Shown piece after piece: positions 1-10,375 of a DNA stretch of 41,684 bases (within the stretch, counting starts at the first letter, position 1; the number at the start of each line of letters is the position of its first letter). The stretch lies in assembly GCA_001683735.1 (NCBI GenBank), contig LUGG01000037.1:1-41684 (forward strand), written 5' to 3'. This stretch comes from Grifola frondosa. Lineage: Eukaryota; Basidiomycota; Agaricomycetes; Polyporales; Grifolaceae. The notes beneath the pieces were generated by a model, which worked only from the letters and a program-made list of their open reading frames with translations, made no database searches and was not told the DNA's origin. A program made the position numbers and the translations under genes.

Positions 1-2933
1 CGGGAGGAGAGGCTGGTGGTGATGTGCCATCAGTTCTGGGTATTAACAGCATCCCTGGCACTGAGAATTCACCTGCTTTCTCCATGACCACTCAAGCAGG
101 GCCTGCTGCATCTGACTCACCCATAGTGTTGCCACGGCTTAGTCACACCTGTTTCAGCTTTTTAGATATTCTGACATAAATTTTGCAGATAATGACATGA
201 TCTTAATTGAAATTAATAGCAAAAATGTATATGTATTTGAATGTAACACCACCATTTGCATAATTATCTTTAATATGTTTCAATTTCAGTTACATTGGTA
301 AAAAAGCTGACTAAAAAGTCAGACTTTGCAATCGGCTTTTTGGCTATATCTCCATCAATATGAGGTATAACATTTTGATATTTGGCAAGAATATGCGGCT
401 ATATATAAGCTACGAAATAAATGTAACATAGCTATGATACCTAAAAAATTGCCCAAGTTATGAGTCATATATCATTTAGGCCTGACTTAGCTGCAGCAAC
501 ACTACTCACCCACGAATGACATTGCCACTCCTCAAGCTCCTTCCACGGCATTGACATCCTTTACAATGCCTGCATTTGAGCGACCGAAGAAGAAGCAAAA
601 GTCAGGGAGCACAAAACCCTCGAGATCATCAAATGCAGTCCCAAGACAGAGACAAGGTCAAGTTTTGATGCTTGCCACCACCTCTATGCCATCATTTGTG
701 AGTCAGACTTCTTCAATGATCAGCATGCATCAATATACTCATCAGTCTTGCTCTGTTCCAGCCATGCACTGATAACCCTTCCGCACAACTGCTGCAGCCT
801 GCGAGCAGCTCCACCTTTACCTTTCAGATACACGGTTACACACACCATACAGAGCCTTCTTCTCTCGTGCCCAATCTGACTAAATTTGATGTAAATTAGT
901 TATTAATTTGTCTCACTTCCATTGTTTTAATCTCAATATCACTCAGGCTTATGGGGTGCCCGTGGAGCACTAGTGCATTCCAGTTCAACTTCCTTTTTCA
1001 GTTACCATGACTCTTGCACACAACAGTGACATCACTTGCGACCCTCTCATTATGGCTGGCATCCTTGGACAGTTCAAGCTTCTTAGCCGTGCTCAAGCTT
1101 CACGTGTGGAGGCTGCTGGGAGAGCTCCCGAGTCAGGTCATTTTAGTGTTGCCACGGCTTAGTCACACCTGTTTCAGCTTTTTAGATATTCTGACATGAG
1201 CTTTGCAGATAAAGACATAATCTTAATTGAAATTAATAGCTAAGATGTATATGTATTTGAATGTAACACTACCATTTGCATAATTATCTTGAATATGTTT
1301 CAATTTCAGTTACATTGGTAAAAAAGCTGACTAAAAAGTCGGACTTTGCAATTGGCTTTTTGGCCATATCTCCATTAATACAAGGTATAACATTTTGATA
1401 TTGGCAAGATTATGAGGCTATATATAGGCTACGAAATAAATGTAAGATCACTATAATACCTGAAAAACTGCAGAAGTTATGAGTCATATACTATTTAGAC
1501 CTGACTTAGCTGCAGCAACATTAGGCCATTTGGGCTCACAGGATGAAGATCCCTCTTGTACCAATATTCCCTCCCAGACTGATGATGCCATCCAGGATGG
1601 AAATAGCTCAGCCACTTCTAGGAGTGTAAGCCCACCACCATCCATGCAGCCATGTGGAATCGTGAGGACAAGAGGAGAATCACAAGAGCGCGAAGATCCA
1701 CTGGCAATCAACATTCGAGTGGTCAAGCATCTCAAGACTCATGCTCACAGCTTGATGTGGGAATACAGCTTACCATCAAATGCTCAGCTTATGCTGGAAA
1801 GGTTCACTCAGGTGCGTATGCATGTATTTCTTTTTTTCTTGTTCACTAATGAGTTTCACAGTTATCTTTACCTGAAATGCTGGTCACACTCTTCACACAA
1901 TATCTACGGATGGATGCAAACAACAAGCTACAACAGATTGAAGATAATCTGGATTCAAGGCACTTCGTTGTACATACCTATATTTTTGAGTGTCTCATTA
2001 CTTATACAAGTTACACAGCAAATTATGATGAGATGCCTCTGGGTGATCATTCTATCTCCTAATCTCCCAGCCTATATTGAGGATTTCGTTGAAAACATAC
2101 TAAGGTTTGTAAGGAAGAATCCAGATATATTTAAGCTCAACCAGAAGATCTTCAATGACCCTGAGCTTGTGGACAAGCTTTCCAGCTTGATCAGTCATAT
2201 GTCCATGGACATCTGGTGTGTGATCAAACGAGTGGTATGTAGCTTTTGAATACTTGAACTCCCATCTAATAATCATGGACAGCTATTGAATGGAATAAAT
2301 GCTGGCACTGACCTGGGCAAACTCGTCAACAAGTTTGCAAATACTGGGAAGATTGAGGTCTCTCTTGCACATTGGCGGCATGTCGCATTCTTGGTAAGTG
2401 CAAAGGGGTTTCATTTAACCTTTTTATTATTGATTATTCACCGTCCAGCGCTCTGCACTCTACGCATTTGAGCAGCTGGAGAAGAAGCCTGTAATCACAA
2501 AATCTCGGGTCAGTGCCAAGTCCACATGGGTCTCGTCGACTGAAGAGGATGACTCTTGCAGTAACCTGACGATGACTCTGGCAGCAGAGCTGGCGATAAC
2601 GCTCAAAATGAGGCAGTTGCTACAGATGCTGGGACACGAAGGCTTACAGATCAAAGGAATTCTGAAACTATGTTGATGACCTACTTTCGGAGATGCGACA
2701 GGATGCCTTCAATCAAACCTGAGAGAGAGCAGAGGAATACAATGCAGTTTATATAAAGTAAGTCACAATTGATTTTTGATTGGTGTGGTGCTAAAAATGT
2801 TCTGCTTCTTAGGCCTTTTACGGAGATGCTTATGAACGACCTCAGCATATACAACCCCCTCGATACTCGGCATCCTGTTGGCACTGTTACAGCTCCATCG
2901 CAGAAGGCAATAGAGGCGGAACTTATGTGGTAG
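1..2933 (+). CDS. Uncharacterised multi-exon host gene, 5'-partial, interrupted by two MITEs
   Basis: I do not recognise the family. Reading enters from the left edge in the frame starting at base 3. Removing MITE 1 plus one target duplication joins ...ASDSP to TNDIATP in frame. Removing MITE 2 joins ...APESG to HLGSQDE in frame. Supported introns are 698-761 (GTGAGT), 1812-1861 (GTGCGT), 1970-2018 (GTACAT), 2235-2282 (GTATGT), 2394-2448 (GTAAGT) and 2758-2812 (GTAAGT). Another starts at 891, with its acceptor at 946 or, avoiding an in-frame stop, at 973. The N-terminal part is disordered, Ser/Thr/Pro-rich with a basic KKK patch. The C-terminal part looks helical, with segments such as PAYIEDFVENILRFV and KIEVSLAHWRHVAFL. 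The stop used is at 2931-2933. One indel near 2555-2575 seems needed to join two open frames in the fifth exon. The ATG at 1479 lies inside MITE 2 and is not the native start. It could be a living gene with intron-like insertions or a pseudogene. Confidence 0.6.
124..504. mobile_element. hAT-like MITE, copy 1 (381 bp), in an exon
   Basis: The ends are TAGTGTTGC and GCAACACTA, a perfect 9-bp terminal inverted repeat that continues imperfectly for about 28 bp. The 8-bp direct repeat CTCACCCA flanks it at 116-123 and 505-512. An 8-bp duplication plus a TAG/CAG-type terminus is the hallmark of the hAT superfamily. It encodes no transposase. It is AT-rich inside, with a TATATATAA box near 398 and an ATG at 460. 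It is about 94% identical by eye to copy 2. It splits codons of the host gene, which read through when element and one duplication are removed. Confidence 0.88.
1144..1523. mobile_element. hAT-like MITE, copy 2 (380 bp), in an exon
   Basis: It belongs to the same family and orientation as copy 1. The ends are TAGTGTTGC and GCAACATTA. Its flanks are GGTCATTT (1136-1143) and GGCCATTT (1524-1531), an 8-bp target duplication with one transition. The different duplication shows this is an independent insertion, not the second LTR of one element. It brings a TATA-like box near 1417 and an in-frame ATG at 1479, so it could supply an alternative promoter and start for the downstream exons. Confidence 0.86.
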
Positions 2934-3253
2934 AAGTCGGTGTTTGAGGCCATCATGTATGCGTTCATGTATGGTGATTTGCGCTATCCTTTCTTCTGTG
3001 CTATCAAATGTTTTCTTGTTGGCTCGTTCTTAGTTGACCGTGTCATCGTCGCGCTCATTTATAATAAATTCAATTGTCTAATATGAAGAATGGAATGAAA
3101 CCGGATGTGTAGAATTCAAACAACCCAATATCCACAGCCATCCATCTCGACACACCCAAGCATTTGCCCGAGCTGAGTACAGGCTTTAGTGACATTGATA
3201 TAATATTATATATTTAGTACTACAATGATACTGAAAGTTACATGTTCTGCCAG
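2934..3253. other. Intergenic, no gene seen
   Basis: AT-rich spacer between the first gene and the palindromic MITE. No frame with splice support, repeat or RNA gene was recognised. Confidence 0.5.
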
Positions 3254-3473
3254 GGCCATCAGCAAAACTCAACTTTTTCTTAGTACACTTAGAGAGTCCT
3301 ACTTATTTAGCTTATCGCAATTTTTTGTTCTTAATCATCTTATTTAAAAGCCAAAAGAGGAAAAAAGAGTCGAGGGCTACTTATTTTTCTGAAATTAAGT
3401 ACTCTAAGTGACGAAAAAAGTAACATTAAGTGAGGATAAGTCTCTAAGAAAAAGTTGGATTTTGCTGATGGCC
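3254..3473. mobile_element. Palindromic MITE, family P copy 1
   Basis: The arms 3254-3283 and 3444-3473 form a 30-bp terminal inverted repeat with two mismatches, starting GGCCATCAGCAAAA. The interior is AT-rich without coding capacity. A possible short direct flank (CAGG) lies on both sides, but the duplication length is uncertain because the terminus itself is ambiguous by 1-3 bases. Related ends occur at 14580-14804 and 15031. Confidence 0.75.
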
Positions 3474-3869
3474 AGGCCAGTATAGACACGGCGCTATCAC
3501 GATATTGCCCCAATGTGTAAGCGCCGATACTGGAACAATATCGGAAAAATAACGTTGCATCTGTGTGTACCAGTCTTTGCTTTTGACCGATAAGTTGCCA
3601 TGCTAAGGTATAATCACTCTTTTTCAAATATTGGGATTACAGTGCTTACCTTATCATTGTATATTCAATGCCGTATTCGGGTCGTTTCGTTACTTGCGTT
3701 GCGTTGATCGAGTATTACTGAAACACTCAAGTTGAAAGCTTAATATAATGTTTTATTTTAATGTGATTACAACGTCAGGCGATTCTTATCGTCACAACCC
3801 AGGACCACTACCGTGACAACAAGCGGAATCTCAAATATCGTGACAATGCCGTGACTTGCTGCGGCGTAA
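3474..3869. other. Intergenic, no gene seen
   Basis: Mixed-composition spacer between the MITE and the inverted LTR-like repeat. No convincing gene, although short open frames exist. Confidence 0.4.
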
Positions 3870-4560
3870 CCGAGCTCTAATCTCGCTCACTTTGAAAACG
3901 CTGGCACACCTTGTAGCCGGGCCCGGCGCAGCCGGGTGGCTTACGCCCACCGCGACTGGCCGCGAAACAAGCCTTTCTAGCTGGACACGCGTACATGGGA
4001 CTAAGTACTAAGTAGCAGAGGAAATAATTTGCTAAGGTGATTAAAGAGGCAGAGGGAGGAGGACTGACAGGGAAGGAGAGATAAATGGAGAAAAATAAAT
4101 GAAGATAAATGCACTGGAAAGGGAATACAGCAGTAATACGAGTAATACGAGTATGAAAGAGCAGAGGCGAGCTTAAATGAGGATGGAGGTTGGCGCTGTG
4201 GGTTGGTTGGCGGGTAGCACGAAGTGCGGTGCATGAAAGTCTGGCGAACGCGCGAGCCGCGCGGTTGAGAGCTAGGTTAGTTAGGCTGCAGGGGGAAACG
4301 AGATGACCGCTCACCTGGCGAACGCGAGAGCTGGTGGTTTCGAGTGAGGCTGCAAAGCCCCTCTCGAACCCCGCTGCGCCCAGGTGAGGAGTTCCCGCCT
4401 GAGCGTCCGTGCCGGAGCAGGAAGAACGAAGTGCAGCGGCATGCGGGGCCGCTGCAGCCCGCTGTGGAGTGGGACTAGGACGAGACCGCAACACCGAGAG
4501 CGTTGGAGCCCCGCTAGGGGGACAGATGAGTCACCAAGAAAGCGCGGCGAGTAGGCGCTC
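3870..4560 (-). repeat. LTR-like repeat, inverted copy
   Basis: Read on the minus strand, this block aligns with 7,335-7,960 and 4,580-5,112. Shared landmarks in order are CCCACTCCAC, CCTGCTCCGGC, a CTCACCTGGGC block, AGCTCTCGCGT, a CT-rich stretch, and a terminal GGTGGGC..AAGCCACCCGGC block followed by CGAGATTAGA. By eye the copies are diverged (roughly 70-80% identity), so exact ends cannot be set. It lies head-to-head with the next copy, about 20 bp away. It may be a solo LTR from an older insertion or the result of an inversion. Confidence 0.6.
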
Positions 4561-4579
4561 CGCTCGATTGGACTTGTGA

Positions 4580-5112
4580 AATAAACCCGATAAGAGCCTT
4601 GGCTTATGTAAGTCGAAGGGCCCTAGTCTTGCCGATGCGAACTGCCGCGCATCCCGCGTGCCGCCGATGCTTGTCCCCGCTCCGGGATGGTTTGCGGCGG
4701 CCGCAGCGGCGCCGGCGTGCCGCCCAACTGTTTGCCCCCGCTCCGGCGCGGACCCCCGGGCGGGAGCTCCTCAATGGGGCGTAGCGGGGCCGAGAGGGGC
4801 TAGCGACGATCCGCTCTCGCGTCCTCCAGGTGAGCTGTCCGTTCGTCTCCCTTTCTGCTAGCCACACACTTCGTCGTCGCCCGAGGACAAGCGCCGTCAA
4901 AGCCGCCCGCACCTTTTCAATTCCTGTCAATTCTACATTAGTAATGTCTACTCCATCTGTTTTTCTCAATCACTCTCATAGTACTCGGCCTCAAAAGTAG
5001 TTACTTCATTTTGTAACGGCATCTCTTGCCCCCAAAAAATGCAGTTTTTGCGGACAGGCCGAGGTGGGCGCAGGCCACCCGGCCGCGCCTGGTTTGGCGT
5101 CGGACTCTGAGC
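4580..5112 (+). repeat. LTR-like repeat, left direct copy
   Basis: It aligns with the right copy at 7,335-7,960 from a shared GCCTTG.CTTA start to the shared CGTCGGACTC end. The GC-rich first half (GCTCCGGCGCGGACCC) and the GGTGGGCGCAGGCCACCCGG block near the end are conserved. It probably acted as the left LTR of the candidate element. TG..CA ends and a target duplication could not be assigned. Confidence 0.6.
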
Positions 5113-5325
5113 CGCAAGCTTGCGTTCACAAGTTCGCCCATGTTTTCAACTTAACTTGGCTTAGTTGAGCTTGCAGCAACGCTGCCTATCATGCAAAATT
5201 TTCCGCAGCGCCCGGCGAAATTCCACCTCTCTCACTTACGGTTTTGCCAGGCGCCTTGGTGGCTGCTCCTGACCGATTCGTGACGTCCGTGACCCCGTTG
5301 TAACACTCACGGTTGACTTTGCGCT

Positions 5326-7153
5326 ATGTCGACTACGACTATTAATTTGAACTTGCACTTAAAACGGATCCAGAAGTCCCTGGCCTTCGCACTTGCCGCC
5401 CAGGATCCGGACGACCCTCAACTTCAGGCGTCGTTCCGCAAAGAAGTGGTGCGAGCTCGTTTTCTTTCCGGGGCTAACGTTGTGCTAACAGCCTTCTAGG
5501 AAGCAGGCGTTGCCTGCCTCCATGGCTGCGTTGCCCGCAACGAGTCTGTGCACCCCACCCTCCTCATGCTGAGCGCCGTCGCTGAAAGCGCAGATGCTCA
5601 GAAGTCCGGTCGGACGATCGACTTCAAGTCCATCCGCGAGGAAGATGGCAGGATCGCGGAGGGTTGGAGGGCCGCGGCCACGGCAGAAACTCCCGCAGAC
5701 GTCGGGGACTTGGGAGAAAACCGCTGTGGGAAGGTAAGTGGCAAGGTCGAGCGAGGCTGCAAGTCAGCTAATATCTACTGCAGGAGCAGGGGTTGCCATG
5801 GCAGGCACAGGAGCTACCGTCGCAGGAGCAGGAGCTGCCAAGCGCCCGCGAGAGGTCGACGGAGGATAGGCGGATGCAAGCGCCGCATTGGCCAAGAGGA
5901 CCAGGGCCGCAGCTTCCTCCAACTCGCCGCCGATGCGTGAGGATTCGGTCGCCGAGTCTGCATCCAGCCGCCGCAAAGGGAAGGATGTGCTCCGAGTCGA
6001 TCCGGAGTTGCAGTCCTGGGTGGAGAGCAAAATCGCATCGGTAGGTTTTCTCTTGCACGGCATCATCCGTCGACGCTAACCCAGTGCAGCCTGTGATCTG
6101 CAGCCAATGCGGCTCGCTCGAGGTGCCTTGCTACATCAACCCGGAGGCCGATCTAGCATGCGTTGCCTGCGATATCACCGGTCGCCCGTGCAGCTTGGTC
6201 CCCCTGGTACCTCAACCTTCGACCTGCAGCTATCCCTGGCTACGGCTTGGTCAAAATTCGACCAGGCGGCCGGACATCCCCCGGTGGATATGCGCCCTTT
6301 CACCGTAGAGGCATACGAAAACCTCCGGAAGCTATTGCGGTCTCAAGGCTTTGTGGTCACAGGAGCGGGAGCTACCGGAGCAGGAGCAGGAGCTGCCAAG
6401 CGCCCGCGAGAGGTCGACGGAGGAGAGGCGGATGCAAGCACCGCATTGGCCAAGAGGACCGGGGCCGCAGCTACCTCCGACTCCCGCCCGCTGCTGACAA
6501 ATCGCAACCAGCGTCCTCGCCCTCGGGCCATGCGCGCTCAGCTCGCTCCGCATCCGAACAACGACTCCGGTGTTCCAAGATCCATAGACCCCAACCAGGG
6601 CCAACGGCCCCGCCCTCGTCCGCGTCCCGCGTACCGAGGCGCTGTGCAAGGGGAGCGGCAGCTTGCCCCATCTCAAAGGTTGGTCAGTCACTCCCGCTTT
6701 GTATCCCGCTTCTTCATTCCATTCCAGCAACCTGGCTCTCGTACCTGGCCCAATGAGAGAGAATGTCGGCGAAGAAGACTCGTCGTCGTCCCAAGACGAT
6801 CACGCTATGCGCCACCTGGACTTCGATCCGGACATAGTGGAGGTTCCCCCCCTTATAAGAAAGTGGACCCTCACGCTACGCCCATTTTACCCGACAGCGC
6901 CACCGCGGCCGTTCGCCGTCACGAAACCTATGTGCAGAAAGTTCTCAAAGTGTCTTCTGCAGGTGCTTCCTCTCGGAGCCTAGGGCCGTCGGATGCTTTA
7001 GCTCCGCCTCTCCCCTCCGGCCAGGGTGGAGACCCTTCGCCCTCGAGGAGGGAAAGGATTCTGATGTCGATTCAAACTCTAGCCGCCCGCATCGCTAGCC
7101 TCGAGGTGGCACAGCAGGAGGCCCGAAAAGTCGTGGAGAATCACCCCCAGTGA
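5326..7153 (+). pseudogene. Spliced gag-like / Cys-rich zinc-binding protein gene, degraded
   Basis: Start ATG 5326 (MSTTTINLNLHLKRIQ). Introns are 5449-5499 (GTGCGA..CTTCTAG), 5734-5783 (GTAAGT..CTGCAG), 6041-6089 (GTAGGT..TGCAG) and 6679-6727 (GTTGGT..TTCCAG). The last two keep the frame. The exon from 6090 encodes six cysteines in ICSQC..VPC..ACVAC..RPC, a likely zinc-binding cluster. The C-terminus, MSIQTLAARIASLEVAQQE, is coiled-coil-like. A 120-bp segment encoding GAGAAKRPREVDGG.ADAS is present twice (about 5801-5923 and 6358-6478); the first copy has a TAG stop at 5867-5869. At least one frameshift (near 6208) and an unmatched frame at the second intron point to decay. Function unknown. 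It lies between the LTR-like repeats and shares the KRPRE..AKR motif with the 12.1-12.9 kb gene. Confidence 0.55.
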
Positions 7154-7334
7154 GAATACACGCGAACTTCAGCGATTGTAGCCAAACTTGGCCAACGCAT
7201 CGTTCTAATTAATTCAAACTGGGATTCTGTTAGTCGTAGATTGTTTTATACGAATTAAATCAATATACTGATCTTCCCCAACCTCGGTTTGCTAGAGCCT
7301 AGCAGTTTGTTGCAAATTGAATTTATCATACATC

Positions 7335-7960
7335 GAGTTTAAGGGCCTTGACTTACTCAAGGCTAATCGAGGACCCGAGCCCTGCCAACGCAGGCCACTT
7401 CGCAGCGTGCGCTCTGCGCACTCCTCGTCCCCTTTGTGGGCCGCGACGCCTCTCGCGCGTTGCCGTGCTTATTGTCCCACTCCACAAGTGGGCTGCGGCG
7501 CCTCCCGCACGCGACCGCAACGCATCGTTCCTGCTCCGGCGCGGACCCTCGGCGGGAGCCCCTCACCTGGGCACAGCGGGGTTGAGAGGAGCTTAGCAAG
7601 CTTGCTCTCAACCGCCAGCTCTCGCGTCCGCCTGGTGAGCCGCGACTTCGTCTCCCGCCGCAGGCTTGTTATCAACCGCTGCTTCGCTGTCTGCGACAGG
7701 TACTCGGCGTCGAAGCCACCCGCCAACCACCCCTTCTCCTACCATTCTCCTTCCTTTCTTCTTACTTTCTTATAATCTCTCTCTCAATTTCCCTTATTCC
7801 GTATCGCTGCGTCGCAATCCCTCATAATGCATAGCTATCAAAAGTATTTACAGTGTACTCAGCGTTTCCTGTGTAAAAATGCAAGTTCCTCGGCAGGCTG
7901 CGGTGGGCGCAAGCCACCCGGCCGCGTCTGGTTTGGCTATCGGCGTCGGACTCCCCGCGC
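7335..7960 (+). repeat. LTR-like repeat, right direct copy
   Basis: Best-preserved full-length copy of the repeat described at 3,870 and 4,580. GC-rich first half, a CT-rich run near 7728-7795, and the terminal GGTGGGCGCAAGCCACCCGG block. No long frame within it is conserved in the other copies, so it is treated as noncoding. Confidence 0.6.
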
Positions 7961-7975
7961 GCCCGAGATTAGACG

Positions 7976-8006
7976 ATCTTAGTCTACTATCATAGTAGAC
8001 TAAGAT
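7976..8006. other. Perfect 14-bp hairpin with 3-nt loop
   Basis: ATCTTAGTCTACTA is followed by TCA and its exact reverse complement, just after the right LTR-like repeat. It could be a tiny foldback element, a transcript end or a recombination scar. No CTRR terminus follows, so it does not look like a Helitron 3' end. Confidence 0.7.
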
Positions 8007-8329
8007 TGTTGTACCATGATGGGTTACCGTACAATTGGTGGGACCTACATTTCAGCACCCCCGAATATTTCCCTCAACACTGCTTCCATTAATGTAAGGC
8101 AAGATACATCCGTCAATGGCAAGATACATCCGGATAAGATATGTTCACATAAGTCAAGGTACATCTGAACAAGACATCCGGACAAAATACATCTGCTACC
8201 TGCCTGCATCCCACATCAACAACTATTTCTTGCATTATAGCGCCGCATCTCCTCGAGGATCCAGTGGATCTTGTCCTCCAGCGTGCGTGGCACAGCCCTG
8301 GGCGGGAGACTGAAGAAAACACAGCGGAG
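8007..8329. repeat. Noncoding spacer with degenerate ACATCCG repeats
   Basis: At 8,100-8,190 a motif of the type AAGATACATCCG recurs about five times with variation (ACATCCGTCAATGGCAAG, AAGGTACATCTG, AAGACATCCGGAC). No gene is seen. The repeats are irregularly spaced and not a CRISPR array. Confidence 0.45.
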
Positions 8330-9760
8330 GCATCCCCGAGCAGGTTGGCAGAAGATAAAATCACGTTGAAGTACGGCCTGCTATACATGAGCTGTGTGAG
8401 GAGGTCTTCTGGCTCCGGCCGGCGCTAGTTGCGATAAGAAGGATAGAAGAGCTCGACGTGGTACACCGAGCCTGAGCACATATGTCAGCGTGAGTTTAGC
8501 AATGCGAACTGCGCATATCGTCTGGGAAGAGCGTGGCAGAGGAGTGGTACATGCGCGGAATCGTGCTTGCAGACAGTCCGTCGCACGCGACCACTTTTGT
8601 TCCCGCGGGTGCAGGGCCACAGGACGGGGTTGTTCGTGTATGACTGTCCGATTGCCCACGAAATGTTCCCGTATCCCGCAACGCCTGAAAGACAAACCCG
8701 TCTCAGTGAGATTTATGTGACCGCATATGCATGCAGCGCACTTACCGGCGTTCGCACCGTTCAAACAGCGGATCTTGCAGATTGTCCTCGACGTAGGACC
8801 CAGACACGTCCAGCATGATCGTGACACACGAGTTCAACGTGTTGTACTGTGCGATGTCCCAGTCCGTGCCCCACCTGCATCAAAAGTTATCAGCCACAAT
8901 GTTTGCAGCATACATGCACTGAAATACTGACTGGTTCACCTGGATGTTCGCGCCGCCGCAGAACAGCACATTCACGGCCCAGTTGTTTTCTGGTGACAAC
9001 GGGAGCATTGCCATCCCCGCGCTCGCGGGGTACGTCCGCACCGCGTGGATCATGTCGTCCAGCGGCTGAAGACGTGGCGGGGAAGATCTCCAAGGACAAG
9101 TTGTTTTGTGACATGTCGTTCACGAATCCTCCCCAGTCACATCTGCCGAGCTGTGAGGTGATGTTAGTGGTGATGCACGAGAGTGAGAGGCAGGAGAGGA
9201 CGCACGATGATCACCCTGCCGTCTTCGAGGGTTTCGCTGCAATGGCATAAGTTACAAAATAAAGAATCGTTATTATTGACGACGTACACGGTGGGCTACC
9301 ATCTTCGGGAGATCATGTCGGTGGTTAGTGTCTGATCACAGGATGAGTTGTCGCACGGATTGAGCAATCTGGAAATGCGCCCCCGGTAAGTATGATGCCC
9401 TCCCAAAACGAGAGCGAACTTACCGTATTCTGCACGGAGACCGAGACAAGAATGTACGTGGAAGAAATATGGTTGACAGGTATGATGCTAGAAGAGTGGC
9501 ATGGAAAGCATGACTCCGCCATCCGGGTCGTCGTACGGCAGGCCGCCCATCTGGCAGGATACGGCCATTCCTCCGTACGTGACCGCCTGGTTCCCGCTGA
9601 TAATCGCCCAAGTTCCGTTCGCCAGCATGTTCCCTCTTTGCAGACGCGCCGCTGTCAGCACGAGACGCGTGAATCTGGAGCTCTGGGAATGGACGCACCA
9701 CGCAGAACGAGTTGGTCACGATGTCCATTGCGCGTTTCCGGCCATGGAGTATTCTGGCAA
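8330..9760 (-). pseudogene. Glyoxal oxidase (copper radical oxidase) pseudogene
   Basis: Minus-strand blocks match fungal glyoxal oxidase in order: AMDIVTNSFC (9,700-9,733), NGTWAIISGNQAVTYGG and GGLPYDDPDGG (9,517-9,640), ETLEDGRVII plus WGGFVNDMSQNN (9,110-9,236), PLDDMIHAVRTYPASAGMAM (about 9,000-9,066), NWAVNVLFCGG, LNGANAG, GVAGYGNISWAIGQSY, IPRMYHSSATLFPD (8,515-8,575) and RRPEPEDLL..YFNVILSS. The family oxidises aldehydes such as glyoxal and methylglyoxal to acids and makes extracellular H2O2. The crosslinked Cys (in NSFC) and the Tyr-His copper pair (in RMYHSS) are present. The other cofactor Tyr, expected in RRWYPTV, is a TAG stop (plus-strand 9296-9298). About 100 residues are missing between EIFP and PLDDM, several frames are shifted, and the C-terminal His region is lost. 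Short introns remain recognisable. Confidence 0.85.
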
Positions 9761-10375
9761 ATCGCAGCGCGGTGCAGCAATGAGCGACGCAGCGCGATGA
9801 GCAGATAAGATGAGGAACTCACCCGCCACCCACGCAAAGTGTCCTGCGCATGGCTCGATACTTCGCTCTCCGAGCCGCAGTTCGCCACTTCGCACGTCGG
9901 ACGAGAGGTGAAGGAGCTGTACGGTCGTATCCGTGCCCTTACTAATGTATCTGCCGATGCAAAGGGCCTTGCAGCGGAATGGGTCGCGCTGCCGTGATTA
10001 CGCAGGTACGAGAGGCACGGTGGCGTTGGGGGCGCGAGCTTCAGCACGACACTATTGCGTGGCGTCTCACGCGCATCCTGCGTGTGGTGAGCGTGGTGCC
10101 GACGCCACCGGTCGACGCGCTGCTGCTCACTACATCGGACGTGCCTTGGTAGCTCAACGGAATGTGTACACTTGGAATAACGACGGATTTACATACGTGT
10201 CGCCCTCCGCGTATCCTTCCAGCGCCCTCGTATATATATCGCATAGGGACGCGCTCACTCGTCTCCAGGTCCAAGAGTGAAGATGGGGGGCGATCACGAT
10301 CCAGCACGTGACGCAACCGCGTACTAACAATCACTATGAACGCGCGTCCAGCAGAAGAAGGGCCGCGGTACTCAC
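9761..10375 (-). other. Unassigned stretch between two gene relics
   Basis: This GC-balanced DNA probably holds decayed 5' exons of the glyoxal oxidase relic and the lost 3' end of the glyoxalase relic. I could not match either with confidence. Open frames exist on both strands but none has recognisable motifs. A TATATATA run lies near 10,232. Confidence 0.35.

Larger units (their letters stand above)
4580..7960 (+). mobile_element. Candidate non-autonomous LTR element with a spliced gag-like gene
   Basis: Two direct LTR-like repeats bracket about 2.2 kb holding one intron-containing gene in the same orientation, with no reverse transcriptase, integrase or protease. This resembles a LARD- or TRIM-like non-autonomous retrotransposon. 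Against this, the gene has introns, no primer-binding site or polypurine tract could be fixed, and the repeats are strongly diverged. An alternative is a host gene family locus flanked by dispersed repeats. Confidence 0.4.

Noticed and set aside
124..1523. The two 380-bp direct repeats as LTRs of a small TRIM element (ends TGTTGC..GCAACA)
   Set aside because: Each copy has its own distinct 8-bp target duplication and a longer TAGTGTTGC inverted end, and the DNA between them is coding sequence of the host gene.
1479..2249. A gene starting at ATG 1479
   Set aside because: The ATG and first 15 codons lie inside MITE 2; the coding frame runs through from upstream once the MITE is removed. It could still be an opportunistic start.
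4599..4969. Overlapping GC-rich open frames in the left LTR-like repeat
   Set aside because: They are not preserved in the other two copies of the repeat and reflect high GC content.
7976..8020. Helitron 3' end
   Set aside because: A hairpin is present but no CTRR terminus follows and no TC 5' end or Rep/helicase is seen.
8100..8200. CRISPR-like repeat array
   Set aside because: Repeats are short, variable and irregularly spaced, and the window is eukaryotic.
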